Origin: Humulus lupulus
Taxonomy: Eukaryota > Streptophyta > Magnoliopsida > Rosales > Cannabaceae
Assembly: GCF_963169125.1 (NCBI RefSeq)
Contig: NC_084801.1
Span: forward strand, 115,657,061 to 115,721,060
Reading direction: 5' to 3'
DNA: 64,000 nucleotides
Shown here: positions 10,819 through 22,900 of the stretch, piece by piece
Numbering within the stretch: position 1 is the first letter of the stretch
How the letters are laid out: each line of letters begins with the position of its first letter
Notes under the pieces: generated by a model
Told to the model about the DNA's origin: nothing
Database searches by the model: none
The model's input: only the letters and a program-made list of their open reading frames with translations
Program-made: the position numbers and the translations under genes

Positions 10819-12680
10819 TGATAACTCTACAAAATAGAGTTATTTTACCACTTTTTATGTGCTACTTGTTGCTTAATTCTTGAGTTTTTAAGTAATTTAT
10901 TAAGTTTTTGAGTAATTTTGAATTTATTAGGTTTATTTTAATTTTATAGATTTTTATGTGTTTTTATAGTTATTTTGTTGTAAATTGTTGTAGTTAATTA
11001 ATTGAATTATTGTTGTTTAATTTGAGGTAAAAATGTGTTTTATTGAAACTAAATGTTAAATTAAATTGAGTTTTAATTAATATTTTCAATGAATTAATAT
11101 GATTTATTTTATAAGTGAAAATATTTTATCATGACTTAATTTATATTTATTTTATAGGAATGATGTGGTTTTTTAGCTCTTGAAAGCAAGAAAAATGGTA
11201 GTTTTGAAAAGAAATAAAAGATAAGGAAAAGTTGGCATTTATCTTCAATTGGGCCCAAGCCCAATTTCTCCTTCCCAACAATCCTCTCCACCATCACATG
11301 CAGCCAATTGCCTCATGACCACGTTCAGCATATCACACCTCAACATCAATGAAGCTTCCCAGCATGACCAACAAATGCCAGTGCCCAGCATTCGGCCCAA
11401 GTCCCAGCCGCATGCCTCCAACACGCCCCAGCACCCACCTGCCATAAAGCAGCCCTAAACCTCTTTATTTTGCATTGAGCCCATAAATATCAATGTTCCC
11501 TTGTCTCATTTTCTCCAAAAATACCACATTTTTACTCCACTTTCTACACTTTTTACCCCAAAACATAATTATTACACCCTATAATTTATCCATATTTGCC
11601 ATATTATAATTAATTCAATTAATTTAATCAATTTAATTAATTTGAATTGATTATTTTAATACCACTTTTTGGCTATAAATAAGGGAGTTTGGTGTCCAAT
11701 TTGGGAGGGAGGTTACTATACCAAATTCTACACATTCAAAACCTTTCTACTATCTTCTTCTTCTTCTTCTTTTTGGTTATTTTCTATGTATTTTTAGAGG
11801 AAATTTTGGGGGTTTCTCCTCCAAATTTTCCTATTTATGTTGTAATTTTTTAGTTTGTATTTGCTATTCTAGTTATGAGTTTCTAATCTTTTTAAGATTA
11901 TTAAGGTGATGATGAAACAATATGTAACTAGATAGTGTTTATTTTGTATGTTGATTTCCCATTTTGTGCAACAAAGTTTATGGAATTTTCTTCTTCAAAT
12001 ATCTTCTTTCATCTTAAATATCATGTATTTTGGATTGTTAGCACATATTTACACTTTGTTCTTCATTAGTGCTAAAACATAATATTCTTTGTGTAAGATG
12101 TGTCATTAAATTGAACACATCCATGCTTAGAACAAAAATATTATGTTTTGCCTTATAAATAATGTTCATTGATTTATTTGTTATATCATTAGATTGATTT
12201 ACACTAAATTCTTTGAAATTATAACTTTGAAAAGTGAAGAAAAATCCTATCTTTTTATAAATAATTTGTGCTTAAAATTATAAATTTATTTAGAAAATGA
12301 TAGTTTGATTTATTTTAACTATCACTAAAACTTGGGAATCAATGTACTTATAAATATTATTGAACTTATATTTTGTGGATTCTAATCCTTAATAATCTTA
12401 TTTTACCATCTTCATTTATATTATTAATTTATGTTATATATATATATATTGTCTCTAATTTCTTTATTATTATCTTTTATTTTATTTTTATTGTTACAAA
12501 AATCCCATCAATCTTTGGAACTATGTTAGAATTTAATAATTTTGGTTTAAAATAGTTTCATTTTCAATTTTAGACAACTCCTTTGGGTTCGACCTCGTGC
12601 TTACACGAAAACTATTCTATAAATACGATTCGTGCGCTTGCGAGTATAAATATTTAAACATACCCGTTTTGGGTCCATCA
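10819..12680 (+). mobile_element. Solo LTR, Athila-like
   Basis: A 1,862-bp sequence starts TGATAACTC and ends GGGTCCATCA, flanked by TTCTC on both sides (10814-10818, 12681-12685), and interrupts the copia LTR exactly. There is no internal domain, so it is a solo LTR. The 3' part (gggttcgacctcgtgctta, then gattcgtgcgcttgcgag) matches my memory of plant Athila LTR ends. The start forms a small hairpin, AACTCTA-caaaa-TAGAGTT. An open frame at 11249-11458 has no recognisable domain and I do not call it a gene. Confidence 0.85.
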
Positions 12681-12825
12681 TTCTCAGCACACAAAAAACG
12701 AGTGTGGGCTCGCTATACAATCAATAGGCAAAAAATTATTTATCAGATGTTCTCGACACATGAGATCTGATAAAGTTTGGACCTAGGCTTTGTGAAGAAC
12801 AATGACTTTTGTTTATGTCACTGTT
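12681..12825 (-). repeat. Copia 5' LTR, piece 2
   Basis: This piece, starting ttctcagcacacaaaaaacg, continues the copia LTR between the two nested solo LTRs. It matches 3545-3690 of the other LTR. Confidence 0.9.
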
Positions 12826-13289
12826 TGTAAAGAACGCCCTAGACTAATACTTACAAAACATTCGCATAACATAGTTTATAAAAGAATACCATCCATTATT
12901 AAAGTCTCAGGGGGACTTATTTAAAACCATGCAAGTTGGCGCCACAAGTTTAAAATAAAACATAAGTTTTTATGCAAAGTTCAAAGAAACCAAATAAATT
13001 AAATAACAGAGTCCCACTGATAATTTAGGAAAGTCCCTTAAAAACAAAACATAATTTAAATGGCGTTCTACGTTGATCGTTTTATCGTCCATAGGATTAC
13101 CCCACGCCATACACCCCATGATGAAAGAACTCCTCACGTCACCACGCGTGCCATAGAGAAATCCTATTTGCTACCTGGAAGGAAAGTAAGGGGGGTGAGC
13201 TAAAAGCCCAGTAAGGAAGTACAAACAAATAAGCAAGTAAGAAAACAACAAAAACCAAACACTAACATTCATCTAAGACATCATGGTAC

Positions 13290-13440
13290 GTCATAACGTA
13301 ATCGTAACATATCATCATATCATAACATAATCATACATATCATCATATCATAACATAATCGTACATATCATCATATCATAACATAACGTAACATATCATC
13401 ATATCATAACATAAATGTGACATATCATCATATCACAAAC
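13290..13440 (-). repeat. 28-bp tandem repeat (about 5 copies) in LTR
   Basis: Imperfect copies of catatcatcatatcataaca with 8-10 further bases repeat about every 28 bp. They occupy the same relative place as the dyad arrays of the other gypsy LTRs. Confidence 0.85.
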
Positions 13441-13569
13441 ATACAGCATACATGATGAACATGGAACGCTAGTTGTCCATGTCACCCTATGAGGTAAACA
13501 GGAGATCACTGGTCCTTGAATAACCTCGGCGCGTCCTCCCTAGGAGTCACGTCTCAATGTCCTTAGTAA

Positions 13570-13650
13570 CTCGTTCGATGTATCTGACATCGAAATCTGT
13601 TTGATGTATCTAACATCGTATTCTGTTTGATGTATCTAACATCCATACAC
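13570..13650 (-). repeat. 26-bp dyad repeat (3 copies) in LTR
   Basis: Three copies of GATGTATCTRACATC (arms GATGT and ACATC, 5-base centre) are spaced 26 bp apart. They are unrelated in sequence to the GACT-N4-AGTC dyads but similar in design and position. Confidence 0.85.
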
Positions 13651-15819
13651 ATATCACATTCAACATATCATCACAATATGGCATTCATAATTTCATAACA
13701 GTTCATTCATATAACAACCTTACCATTCATAGCATAAGATCATAGAATCTATCTAACTTCCTTACCTCAGGTCCAAGCTAAGAATTTCACAATCTTTCAA
13801 CGAGCCTATATCATAATCAAAATAACATTTCTTAGGTTCATAAAATTACTATTTTGCCCTTCCATACAACTCATGTGTGCATGGGCCATGCACTCATGAT
13901 AACAGTTACACTAAACATGCAATTATCGCCAAAAAGAATAATGCTTGTTCTACCCATTTTACTAACATGATTGTTTTATAAAAATCACATAGTTGAATAA
14001 TAATCATGATTTTGGACGTAAAAGTTGATTTGCATGTAACATGCATACGTGGGAACATTGCGTAATAAAGACGTTTTCAAAAACGATAATTCTACATTTC
14101 TTGCTTTTATTGTTTGAAAATCAATAGACATATTACATGCTTTATTTTTTCTTATAAATTTCTAAGTTGATTAAACTTCTCAAAACTTTATTTTATTTTA
14201 TAAAATTATTTTATTTTAGCTCAAAAAAATAAAATATGTGGCATCTCCATTAATTAATCTCAAATTACAAAGAATTAACCAAAAAACTTGGATTTAATTA
14301 AAATGCCTATTTTTAATATGTCCCTTTTAAAGATATATTTTATCATTGTGTTACATAAATGATGTGAAAATTTTATTTTTAGTGTGGAAAAATACATTTT
14401 GATTTAAATTATTTAAGACTTAGTTTTTATGTAGCAAAATCCCTATGTGACAAATTTAATAACAATTTTAACCTTTTTTTAAAACAAACTTTCAGCCACC
14501 ATTTATTTTCTTCAAAAGTCACAATTAAATAGAATATAAATATTTTTCTCAATAAAAATAAAGGAAAAATAATTACTTATCAAAACATGTATTCATGCCA
14601 TTAAAATATCATTTTTCAATATTACCATAACTTAGGAAAAATAATTTATTCCAAAAACTCATCAAATTCATTTTAGTGACATTTACTTCATATTTTATTA
14701 CAAAAATTCCAGCAATTGTTTTTATCATTAAAAATCACCATAATCAATTTAAAAGCTCATATTTTCTAAAAAAAATCCATAAAAATTCTGTAGGTAATTA
14801 ATTGAGTAAAATATCATAACATGAGACTTAAAATCCCCTTTTTAATTTCATAAAAATTAACATAACATCAAGAACATTACTTATGCATGCAACTCATCTT
14901 TTTATCAACTTTTACCCAATTATTTACAAAAAAAAAACAGCAAGCTTAATTCCTCTTAAAACTCAACTTTTGTCCCAAAAATTACATAAAATCATACATG
15001 TTTAAAATCTCATCATACTCTTATAATATGCATGATTCTAATATCACTAACATATTCACATGAATTCTTTTAAAACCATTTTTTTCTATTCCATTGAAAA
15101 CCAACAAAACACTAACAATGACAATAACATATAATAACTCATAAGCACCATATTCACATATACCTTATATTATCCTAACATGTTTCTATCATGATTTTCA
15201 TGCATCTTATAATTTAATCATTCACAATATAACATGCATCTATCAAAATTTCATGGATCAAAATATCAAGATTGCCAATTATTATCTTACCCATATCACA
15301 TAGGTCCTAAAACATGGATCTACTATATTGAAATTCACTCAACATCACAAAAATATCAAGAACATACTTAGGTATGCCTAGGCCGAAATCTCCATGCATG
15401 CATTCATAGATTATCACAATTTTTTTTATGCATAGCAAAATCAACATCACAACCCTTTTAACACAAATCATACTCTCACAATATACAAATCATATACACC
15501 AATCCTACCAAAAATCAACCATTAGCATCATCATCAAAACCTCATAGACAACCCACCAAAAACAATATAAAGGCTAAGAAAAGACCATTACCTCTCTTGA
15601 TTGTAAAATCAAGAACACAATAAGATCAATACCCAAACTCCACACCCTTGTTCAAGCCTGGGGTTTTTTATTGGAAAACCACCATGAGGAGAAGAAAGAA
15701 CCCAAACACACACAACAATAACACAAGTCAATAACATATTACCAATAAAAAGAGATTATACAAATAAGAAATACAAGAGGACATACTCTAAGAGGGGTTC
15801 CTCTTCACCTTCTCCTTCT

Positions 15820-15885
15820 TTCTTTCTTTCTTCCTCTCTCTCTCTCTCTCTCTACACGCCACTCTCTCTCTCTCTCTCTCTAGGT
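15820..15885. repeat. CT microsatellite
   Basis: Two runs of CT dinucleotides, preceded by ctttctttctttc, are separated by acacgccac. In the minus-strand LTR this is a GA-rich tract in the transcribed leader. Confidence 0.95.
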
Positions 15886-16591
15886 CACGGCAGCCACACA
15901 AGAGCATATGGCTCTTCTCCTCTTTCATTTCCCCTTTATCATAATCCTCTCATAAAGCCTCCCCAACACAATAAGGTAAGTTTCCTTTTTCCATTTATTT
16001 TCTCTTAATTTCTCTTTATTTAAATAGATATAAAGGAATAAAAATGATCATGCCTATCCCCAAAATAACTATTGTCTTCAATTTTTTATTTTTATTACTT
16101 AAAAGAAATCATTCATTTCCCACTAGGTCACACGCCCAAACACTCTTCTTCCCTTTTTTTTTCTTTTTTTTTATAAATAAATAAATTAACTCAAATAAAA
16201 TCTAAAATAAGGAAATATAAAATGTGTAGAAAATCTACACATGTGCACCATGCTACCATGCACTAGCACACACTAAATCACTAGGGTGCATTACTATCTA
16301 TCATGCACCTTAGTGCATTCCACCATAGCTCACATAATTACATCAATTGTCACACTTAATTAAAATGTAACACTAATAGTAAAATAAACATGTTACACAA
16401 TTATTCACTTATTAAATTAATTAACCAAACAATTCTAACAATTAAATAAAATAATAAACAATCAAATAAAATAAATAATTATCCAAATAAAAATAACAAC
16501 ACTTAAATAAAACAATTCATCACACTTAACATTTAAATAAAATAAATCACAAAAATTTTAATAATCTAAAAAAAAAAATTGGTGCACTACA

Positions 16592-18144
16592 CTGTTCTCT
16601 TTCTCTGAGAGAGATTTCTAGATATTTTTCTATCCCTGAAAAGCTGCGTTCTGTAAAACTGATATCCTATATTTAATATATCCAATATATTAAAATATTT
16701 GTTATTTTAAACAAATTCAAAATAACTGATCAGTTATCAGATTTTTGTTTAAATAATAATATTTTAATTATATTAAAATATCTCATTATTTATTTAATAT
16801 TTAAATAACTAAAATTGTGGAATCAGGAGACTGAACACACTCTCTTATGCGTGTAGCACAGTGATTGTGCACTATGCTACACGTGTATTACATGCTTGTG
16901 ATGGCATGTGATTTTTCCCAATTTTTATTATTATTTAAATACCAAAAATCCCAAAAAATAAATTAATTCAAAATTAATTATATTTTTGTTAAATCAAATA
17001 ATTAATTAATTCTTAATTAATTAATTACACATAATTAAATAATAATTTTGTTTGATACATAGAAAAATATTTCTCTTATCACATAAGTCATTTTTGCCCA
17101 TTTTTGTGTTTACCTTTGTCATTGTTTGTTTGAGCCATTTTGGGGACCATGGACCTATAACATTAAGCTCCAATAAATTGAAACTAAATAATTAAACTCT
17201 TTAATTATAATAGTTAATTTATTAATTCTGATATTACTCCACTATAAATTCAGAATTGCACTCTTTATGTTATAGATATACTTTTACAGAAATCTTATCT
17301 TAAGTCGTTCATTGATATAACCATCTTACAATAGTTCAACTCTCTAATTAATTAGTTCATAAATTAGAATGGAAGAATTACCATTTTACCTTTCTAATTT
17401 ACTTCTTATTCCTTAAGTACCATTAATTCACAAGTGAATAATTAATCTATAATATAATTATAGATTTGAGCTCAAAATCATTCAGTTCCAGAATTAACCC
17501 TTAAGGGAACTAATATACGATCTGTTAGGAAAGATTAGATTCCGTATTGTTGATACATGTTCCCAGCCATCCATGATATTAAATCTCCAAAACAAAAGTC
17601 ATTAGCCTCATTCTTTGAAGAGACTTTAACGAATGAATCAAAAGATTTAATAAACATGAATAGGAGTTCATGAACACTCAGGATTTAGGTTGATCTATAA
17701 ATGATCATCAGTTATGATATGAATTACAAGTCTTTATTGTTAAATTGTTTTTTGATAAAGACTTTAATTCATATCGGTCCATGTCATATATAATCATATT
17801 ATATAAAGCACCTTTACCGAGATGTCTTGCCACATCAATAATCTGAATCTAGATTATTCGTATCATTATGATACTCAGTAAACCGTACTTACAACTCCAA
17901 TTAAAGAATTCCATAACTTTAATTTGTTGTTGTGGACTATTTTTATTCATTCATGTGATCTTAATTCTCTCGTACTAATACAAGATCACATCCTCAATAA
18001 TGAATATGGAATTTTTCTGATATTTACAAAATTATTCAAACAATAATTTAACAATCTAAATATAACAATAATTATAAACTGTTGTATTTATTTATTCACA
18101 GAAAAACAAATGTCTTTACATGCTTTTAGGACACACTCCTAACA
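16592..18144 (-). repeat. Copia 5' LTR, piece 3
   Basis: This is the remaining 1.55 kb of the copia 5' LTR, ending cctaaca (minus-strand TGTTAGG) at 18144. It matches 3690-5238 with about 3% difference and carries the canonical TG terminus that the 3' LTR has lost. Confidence 0.92.
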
Positions 18145-18637
18145 CTACTTGGTTCTCCCTCGAAAGTGGAAATTTTTCCATAGACTTATTGGCTTCCAAC
18201 TTCCTTTTTTGCACAGTTTCTTTTTGGTTTCTAAGGTTCTTCATTGTGTTGCCTAGCTCCTTCCTCCTCCTGTTTATCAAGTTCCGAAGGTCGCTGATGG
18301 ATGAAGCTCGTCTTCTTCTCCTTCATGAAAGAATCAGTTAGGACCTTCTTTCCTTTCACTCCATCTTCTCTTTGTTGGGACATGTCTCTCTTGTCCATCG
18401 ATCTCTTCCTTGAGGAGGTGGTATTCACCTCATGTGTGTGCCCCCAACTTCTTGACCGCACCTGAGGCAAGGATCCTTCCTAGTTCGTCGGACGTGGGGA
18501 ACTACTCCCTGGATTTAATCTTTCCACCGTCAATGGGAAAGGTTGTTTCCTTTTTTCCCCGTTCTTCTCCTATGTTCATGGTGGAAGGTACATCAGACTT
18601 TGCTTGTGCCATGCAGTCAAGCATTTCTAGCACTTTT
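18145..18637 (-). mobile_element. Outer Tat-like element, fragment between copia and chromovirus
   Basis: This piece is bounded by the copia duplication CTACT and the chromovirus duplication CTTTT (18633-18637). Its minus-strand frame is continuous with the protease segment at 28259-27897 once the inserted element is ignored. It then reads a hydrophilic, Lys/Glu-rich stretch (about 18470-18231) without a recognisable domain and with stops and shifts. It would lie just downstream of the protease. No reverse transcriptase motif is present. Confidence 0.6.
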
Positions 18638-21325
18638 TGTAATGCCCCAAATTTCCTAATAAGGTTTAGGACCTTGATTAGGAGGTCGGGAGGGCCATAA
18701 TTGATTTATTATGCCATTAAATAATTATATGCATGTTTATGTGAATTATATTATAATATGATGATAAATGCATGCATATGAGTCCATTTTGAATTATAAG
18801 GGCATTTTGGTAATTTGGCCTATTGAGGGCGAGATTGTGTATTTTCATGCATGTGGGTGAATTATGAATAATACCACATTATATGTGGATTTTTCCGAGC
18901 CATTCGCCATGAGACGATCTTTGATTGCAAGTTATCGGTCTGGTCATAACGGGGTTAATTTCGGGTCTCGGGGTGATTTGAGGATTAGAACATTACCGGG
19001 AATTAAAGGAAAATGGGATATGATTTATTAGCATTTGAGAATGTCGAAAGTATCGGGAATTTGAGGGCGTTAATTATGATTAATGAGATAGGCACAAAAG
19101 GACGGTTCTTCCATTGGTGGCCTTAAGAGGATTTTAAATGACCTAGGGGCATTTTGGTCTTTTGACCTTAAGGATATATTCCAACCATTAAAGCTTAGAA
19201 GGCTGTAGAAAACAGAGTCTCCGTATTTACATTCTCTCGATCATCATTTCCTCTCCATTTCTCTTTTGATTTTGAAGCTTCTTTTGAGGAACCAATCCAG
19301 GGAACCAAGCTTTGCTAATCTAGGGTTGTGTTCCACCATTGAAGAGGGTGCTAAGTTGGCATTAAGGTGAGTTTCTGACAATTAAAACCTTAGTTCTTGC
19401 TCTATTTTCTCATTGAGTTTCAGTTGGGTTTTTGGTTTGAAAGTTGAGTTTCAATGGGAGTTTTTGGCAAGGGTTACTTGGGTTATGATGCCTAGGACAT
19501 ATTAGATGGTTTTTGGGTTCATTTGGGACTTAACATGAGGTTTGTAAGCTTTTGGTTCAGGTTGGAAATGGTGGAGTCAAAGGGGGAAAGATTCAGGACA
19601 AGTCTGGCTGGTTGTAGCGCTACAGCGCCCACAAGTGGGCGCTACAGCGCTACTCAGGGGGGTTTCAATCTGCTTAGGGTGCTGGGGCGCTAGGGGGTAG
19701 CGCTACAGCGCTACCCTGCTTCTTGAGATTTCTGTTTTTGGCATATTTAAGGGTTTTTGGCTCGGGGTTTCAATTCCTAAGGCTTGGGATCAAATCTACT
19801 CACTGTTTGGGTACAATTCAAGGTCCCAGGAGTGAGGTTTAGGTCAAGACCCTTTTATTGTTGATTTTCATTAATGGAGATTGTATTTGGTTATGACTAG
19901 GTGATCGTTAAGGGATTAAAGGGTCGATCGTTCTCAAGGGTCGTTCATTTGTTATTTCTCGCTCGAACCAGAGGTAAGAAAACTACACCGAGTATGTGAT
20001 GCATGATAAACATGTGGTTAGGGCATGCCATGAATGTTGAATATGAGATTGATCAGAGCTTGTGTCTCTGTGTTTGTGCATGATCCTAATTATGCTAGCA
20101 ATTGTTAAGTAAGCATGTTGAATGCCCTATATTTGGATATTTGACATATGATATGTGCCTGGTAGCATTGCTTACTTGTGTGTGGCACTTACTTACTAGT
20201 TAGAATCAGCAATGGTGTCAGAACTGACTGTGAAGCTATGACTTACTAGTCAAGTTCGACAGTATTACTGAGCACTAGTCGTATGTTATTGACCTATGAG
20301 TCAGGAGCAGCATAAGCATCATGAACGCAGAGCCGAAAAGATTAGATCTAATCAAAATCTGCATTGAATGACTCATCATGAGAATTAATTCTGTACCGAC
20401 CTCAAGTTCGATGAAAACTAAAAGCCCAGAGCCACTAGTCACTCAGAGCCAAGGTCGAAAGGCCCAGGTGACCGTATCGTCACATGGCTAAGGGTACGGA
20501 ACCCACACTAGTGACTTCATGGTCACTCATTTGGTTTAGGTTAGTGACTTGCTTATCAGTCACTCATCTATGGGTGCAGATCCCATGTTAGTGACTTGCT
20601 TACCAGTCACTCATCTAAGGGTGCAGATCCCATGTTAGTGACTTGCTTATCAGTCACTCATCTAAGGGTGCAAATCCCATGTTAGTGACTTACTCATTAG
20701 TCACTCATTTGATTAGGGCTATAAGCCCCATCATGGTTATCGGAACCTCAAGTGTTAATCACTCATCTGTTTAAGATTGACTTGATAGTCATTCATATAG
20801 GATGGCAGGGCCCGCAACCATCATTATTTGAACTTATTTGCACGTGTGATTAAGGCTATTATTGCTAGGCATGCACATTATGATTTGATGACATGTTATT
20901 ACTATTCATGAGCATATTGAGTTTTCTTGCTGGTGTTTGGCTCACGGGTTCTATTTGGTGCAGGTAAAGGCAAAAGAAAGCTGGACCATCCTTGAGTTGG
21001 AGAGCTTAGGTGACGATGTGTACATATGCGGTTGCTCGACCGGCACGGCCAAGTGTTGAAAGAGGAACTAGGGTTAAACCCTATTTTGCCGCTTAGGTAG
21101 GTTGGTTGTAAATATTTTGTTGTAATTAACCTTTAAATTATATTTTTGGGATCCCAATGTATATGTTAAACGTTTTAGTGAAACGTTGTATCTTAACCAA
21201 AAATTTTAACCCTAAACTGCTAATTGTACTTAGTTACACGCTTATATGGCCAAATGACTCGATTAGCGAGTTTAGCACTGTTTAAAATGCACACCGTAAC
21301 GATCCCTGGAGATTAGGGTGTTACA
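18638..21325 (+). repeat. Chromovirus 5' LTR
   Basis: The 2,688-bp LTR starts TGTAATGCCCC and ends GGGTGTTACA. It contains a weak TATA-like atatatt (about 19165), a GTGAGT donor-like site (19369), a hairpin cassette (19614-19653 and 19700-19720), the GGTAAGAAAAC box (19973) and dyad repeats at 20190-20780. The TGCAGGTAAAGG box is near 20960. Confidence 0.92.
20520..20705 (+). repeat. 47-bp dyad repeat in 5' LTR
   Basis: About four copies carry GTGACTTGCTTATCAGTCAC (arms GTGACT and AGTCAC with an 8-base centre) plus a linker such as tcatctaagggtgcagatcc. The same block recurs in the 3' LTR at 27112-27290. Confidence 0.9.
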
Positions 21326-21328
21326 ACT

Positions 21329-21345
21329 TGGTATCAGAGTGAGCC
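21329..21345 (+). other. Chromovirus primer binding site
   Basis: TGGTATCAGAGTGAGCC starts three bases after the LTR end and matches the plant initiator-methionine tRNA 3' end for the first 11 bases. Confidence 0.9.
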
Positions 21346-21749
21346 AAGGTTAAAGGTTCCTGAAGACAAGCTGGGCATGTACACTCGTCATTAAAGATAT
21401 CTTCACTCAGGGAATGGTAAATATTTATGTAGTTATGTGCTTAACTGCTTAAATAGAATGTAAATGCTTTACTTGAACATTGTATTAGGGAGCATGAGAT
21501 TTTGATAGAGCCTGGCTCTTGACTATATGATTACCTGCTCCATGAATATATAAACGTATTATTTACATGTTGGAGTTGGAGGCATGGTAGGTATGTTTGA
21601 AGAGGATGAAGTATGATTGATGTATGAATGCCATGGGCATGTTCTTAGCACTGCAGTGGTTTGTGAATGTAGTGTGGTAAGAATGTTTCCGTGGGGAAAG
21701 CTCTTGATATGCTCATCATATTTAATGGGTCAAGTTATTGACTGCAGAT

Positions 21750-22900
21750 TCAACCAGAAGGTATGTATCCGAGGCAGATAATGAGACATGATGGTGGTTA
21801 TACTGAGGCTCGGAGTTTCAGCCAGGGGTTGAGTTCTTCATCTGCCCCTCAGAATTTCCAGCAGGTGCTTACAGATGTGCAATTAAGATTATAGAGGCAA
21901 GATGAAGAGATTAGGCGTTTGAAGCAACATCAGAACCTATCGGGGAACACCTCTTCCTTTGTTGTGCCAGGAGTGGCACCAGTTTTGCCTCAGCCTAGGG
22001 TTGAGAACAGATGGGAATTTCTTTGTGGAAGATTCCAGGAGTATTACCCTCCAGTCTTTGAGGGAGGCCTAGATCCATTCAGAGCGGAGCAATGGATGGG
22101 CATGATCAGTTCCATTCTTGACAGCATGGGGCTGGTAAGTCACGATAGGGTGCTCTGTGCTACATATGTATTGCGGGGTGATGCCCGGATGTGGTGGGAA
22201 GTAGTATCCCAGACATGAGATACAGTTGTGATGGACTGGAAAGAATTTAGGCAGTTGTTCAATGAAAGGTATTATTGTAATGCAGCCAAGACTGTCAAGA
22301 TGAATGAGTTTCTGAACCTCGTTCAGGGAAATGCAACGGTAACCGAGTATGTTAATAGATTTGATGGGTTGTCCAAGTTTGCGTTTGACATGGTACCCAC
22401 AGATGTAGCTTAGAAGGAAAAGTTAATCCAGAGATTAAATCCCAGAGTAGCTTAGGGCATTAGAATTGCCCCAGTGCATGAAATCTCTACTTACGCTCAG
22501 GTGGTAGGGAAGGCTCTTGTTTTTGAGAGCACAGGAAATAAAATTGAGCAAGAAAGTGCTGGAGAGCGCGTAACTTAGACAGTGATGCCTCCACTTGTTA
22601 GATCAAGCAAGAAGAAGGAGTGGAAGACTAACTTAGTATGCACTCGGTGCAAAGGCGTCATCTGGGAGAATGCCGAGCAAAGGCATGTTTCTTATGTGAC
22701 ATGGTTGGGAATTTCAAGAAGGATTGCCCAAGACAAGTGAAAGATGAGCAAAAGGGGGTGGACAGCCCGACTCCAACTCAAGTGTTCGCTCCGATGCAGC
22801 CAGAGACTAGTTCCTCAGGGGTGGCAGGTCAGCTTTCTGGTTCTGAATTTTGGATTGTGCTAACTAGCCTGGTGCCATGCTGTTTCTTAGTTTGATTCAT
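21750..22900 (+). pseudogene. Chromovirus gag remnant
   Basis: The capsid part is recognisable at 21980-22410, with FPPVFEGG-like, EQWMGMISSILDSMG, MWWEVV and NERYY motifs. It is split by a stop after WWEVVSQT (22216) and one near 22411. The nucleocapsid follows at about 22670-22735. Its zinc knuckle has the C-x2-C-x4-?-x4-C spacing, but the histidine is replaced by asparagine (CDMVGNFKKDC), so zinc binding would fail. Gag would form the virus-like particle and package RNA. This copy cannot give a full protein. Confidence 0.85.

Larger units (their letters stand above)
12826..16591 (-). mobile_element. Very long solo gypsy LTR (3.77 kb)
   Basis: The sequence starts tgtaaagaacg, ends gcactaca and is flanked by CTGTT on both sides (12821-12825, 16592-16596) inside the copia LTR. 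The orientation follows shared boxes: minus-strand ctgaggtaaggaag (about 13770-13757) matches the GGTAAG box of the other gypsy LTRs, and agcccag (13205) matches their ctgggct. It contains two short tandem arrays (13290-13440, 13570-13650), a CT microsatellite and no coding sequence. Chromoviruses of the Del/Tekay group have LTRs of this size. I place it there with moderate confidence. Confidence 0.85.
3354..18144 (-). mobile_element. Ty1/copia retrotransposon with two nested solo LTRs
   Basis: This is a complete minus-strand copia element with two LTRs (3354-5238, and 10600-18144 in three pieces), 5-bp target duplication CTACT (3349-3353 and 18145-18149), a primer site and a purine tract. 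Without the two inserted LTRs it is about 9.2 kb. Over roughly 520 aligned LTR bases I counted about 18 differences (near 3%), so it is fairly young. The pol part encodes integrase, reverse transcriptase and RNase H but is broken by stops and shifts. No gag or protease is recognised. AT-rich sequence with a small spliced ORF fills that place. It resembles the TNT1-94/Tork kind of copia, but the lineage is not certain. Confidence 0.93.

Noticed and set aside
11249..11458. Overlapping open frames on both strands in the Athila-like LTR
   Set aside because: The LTR has no internal domain, the frames mirror each other, and no motif is seen.
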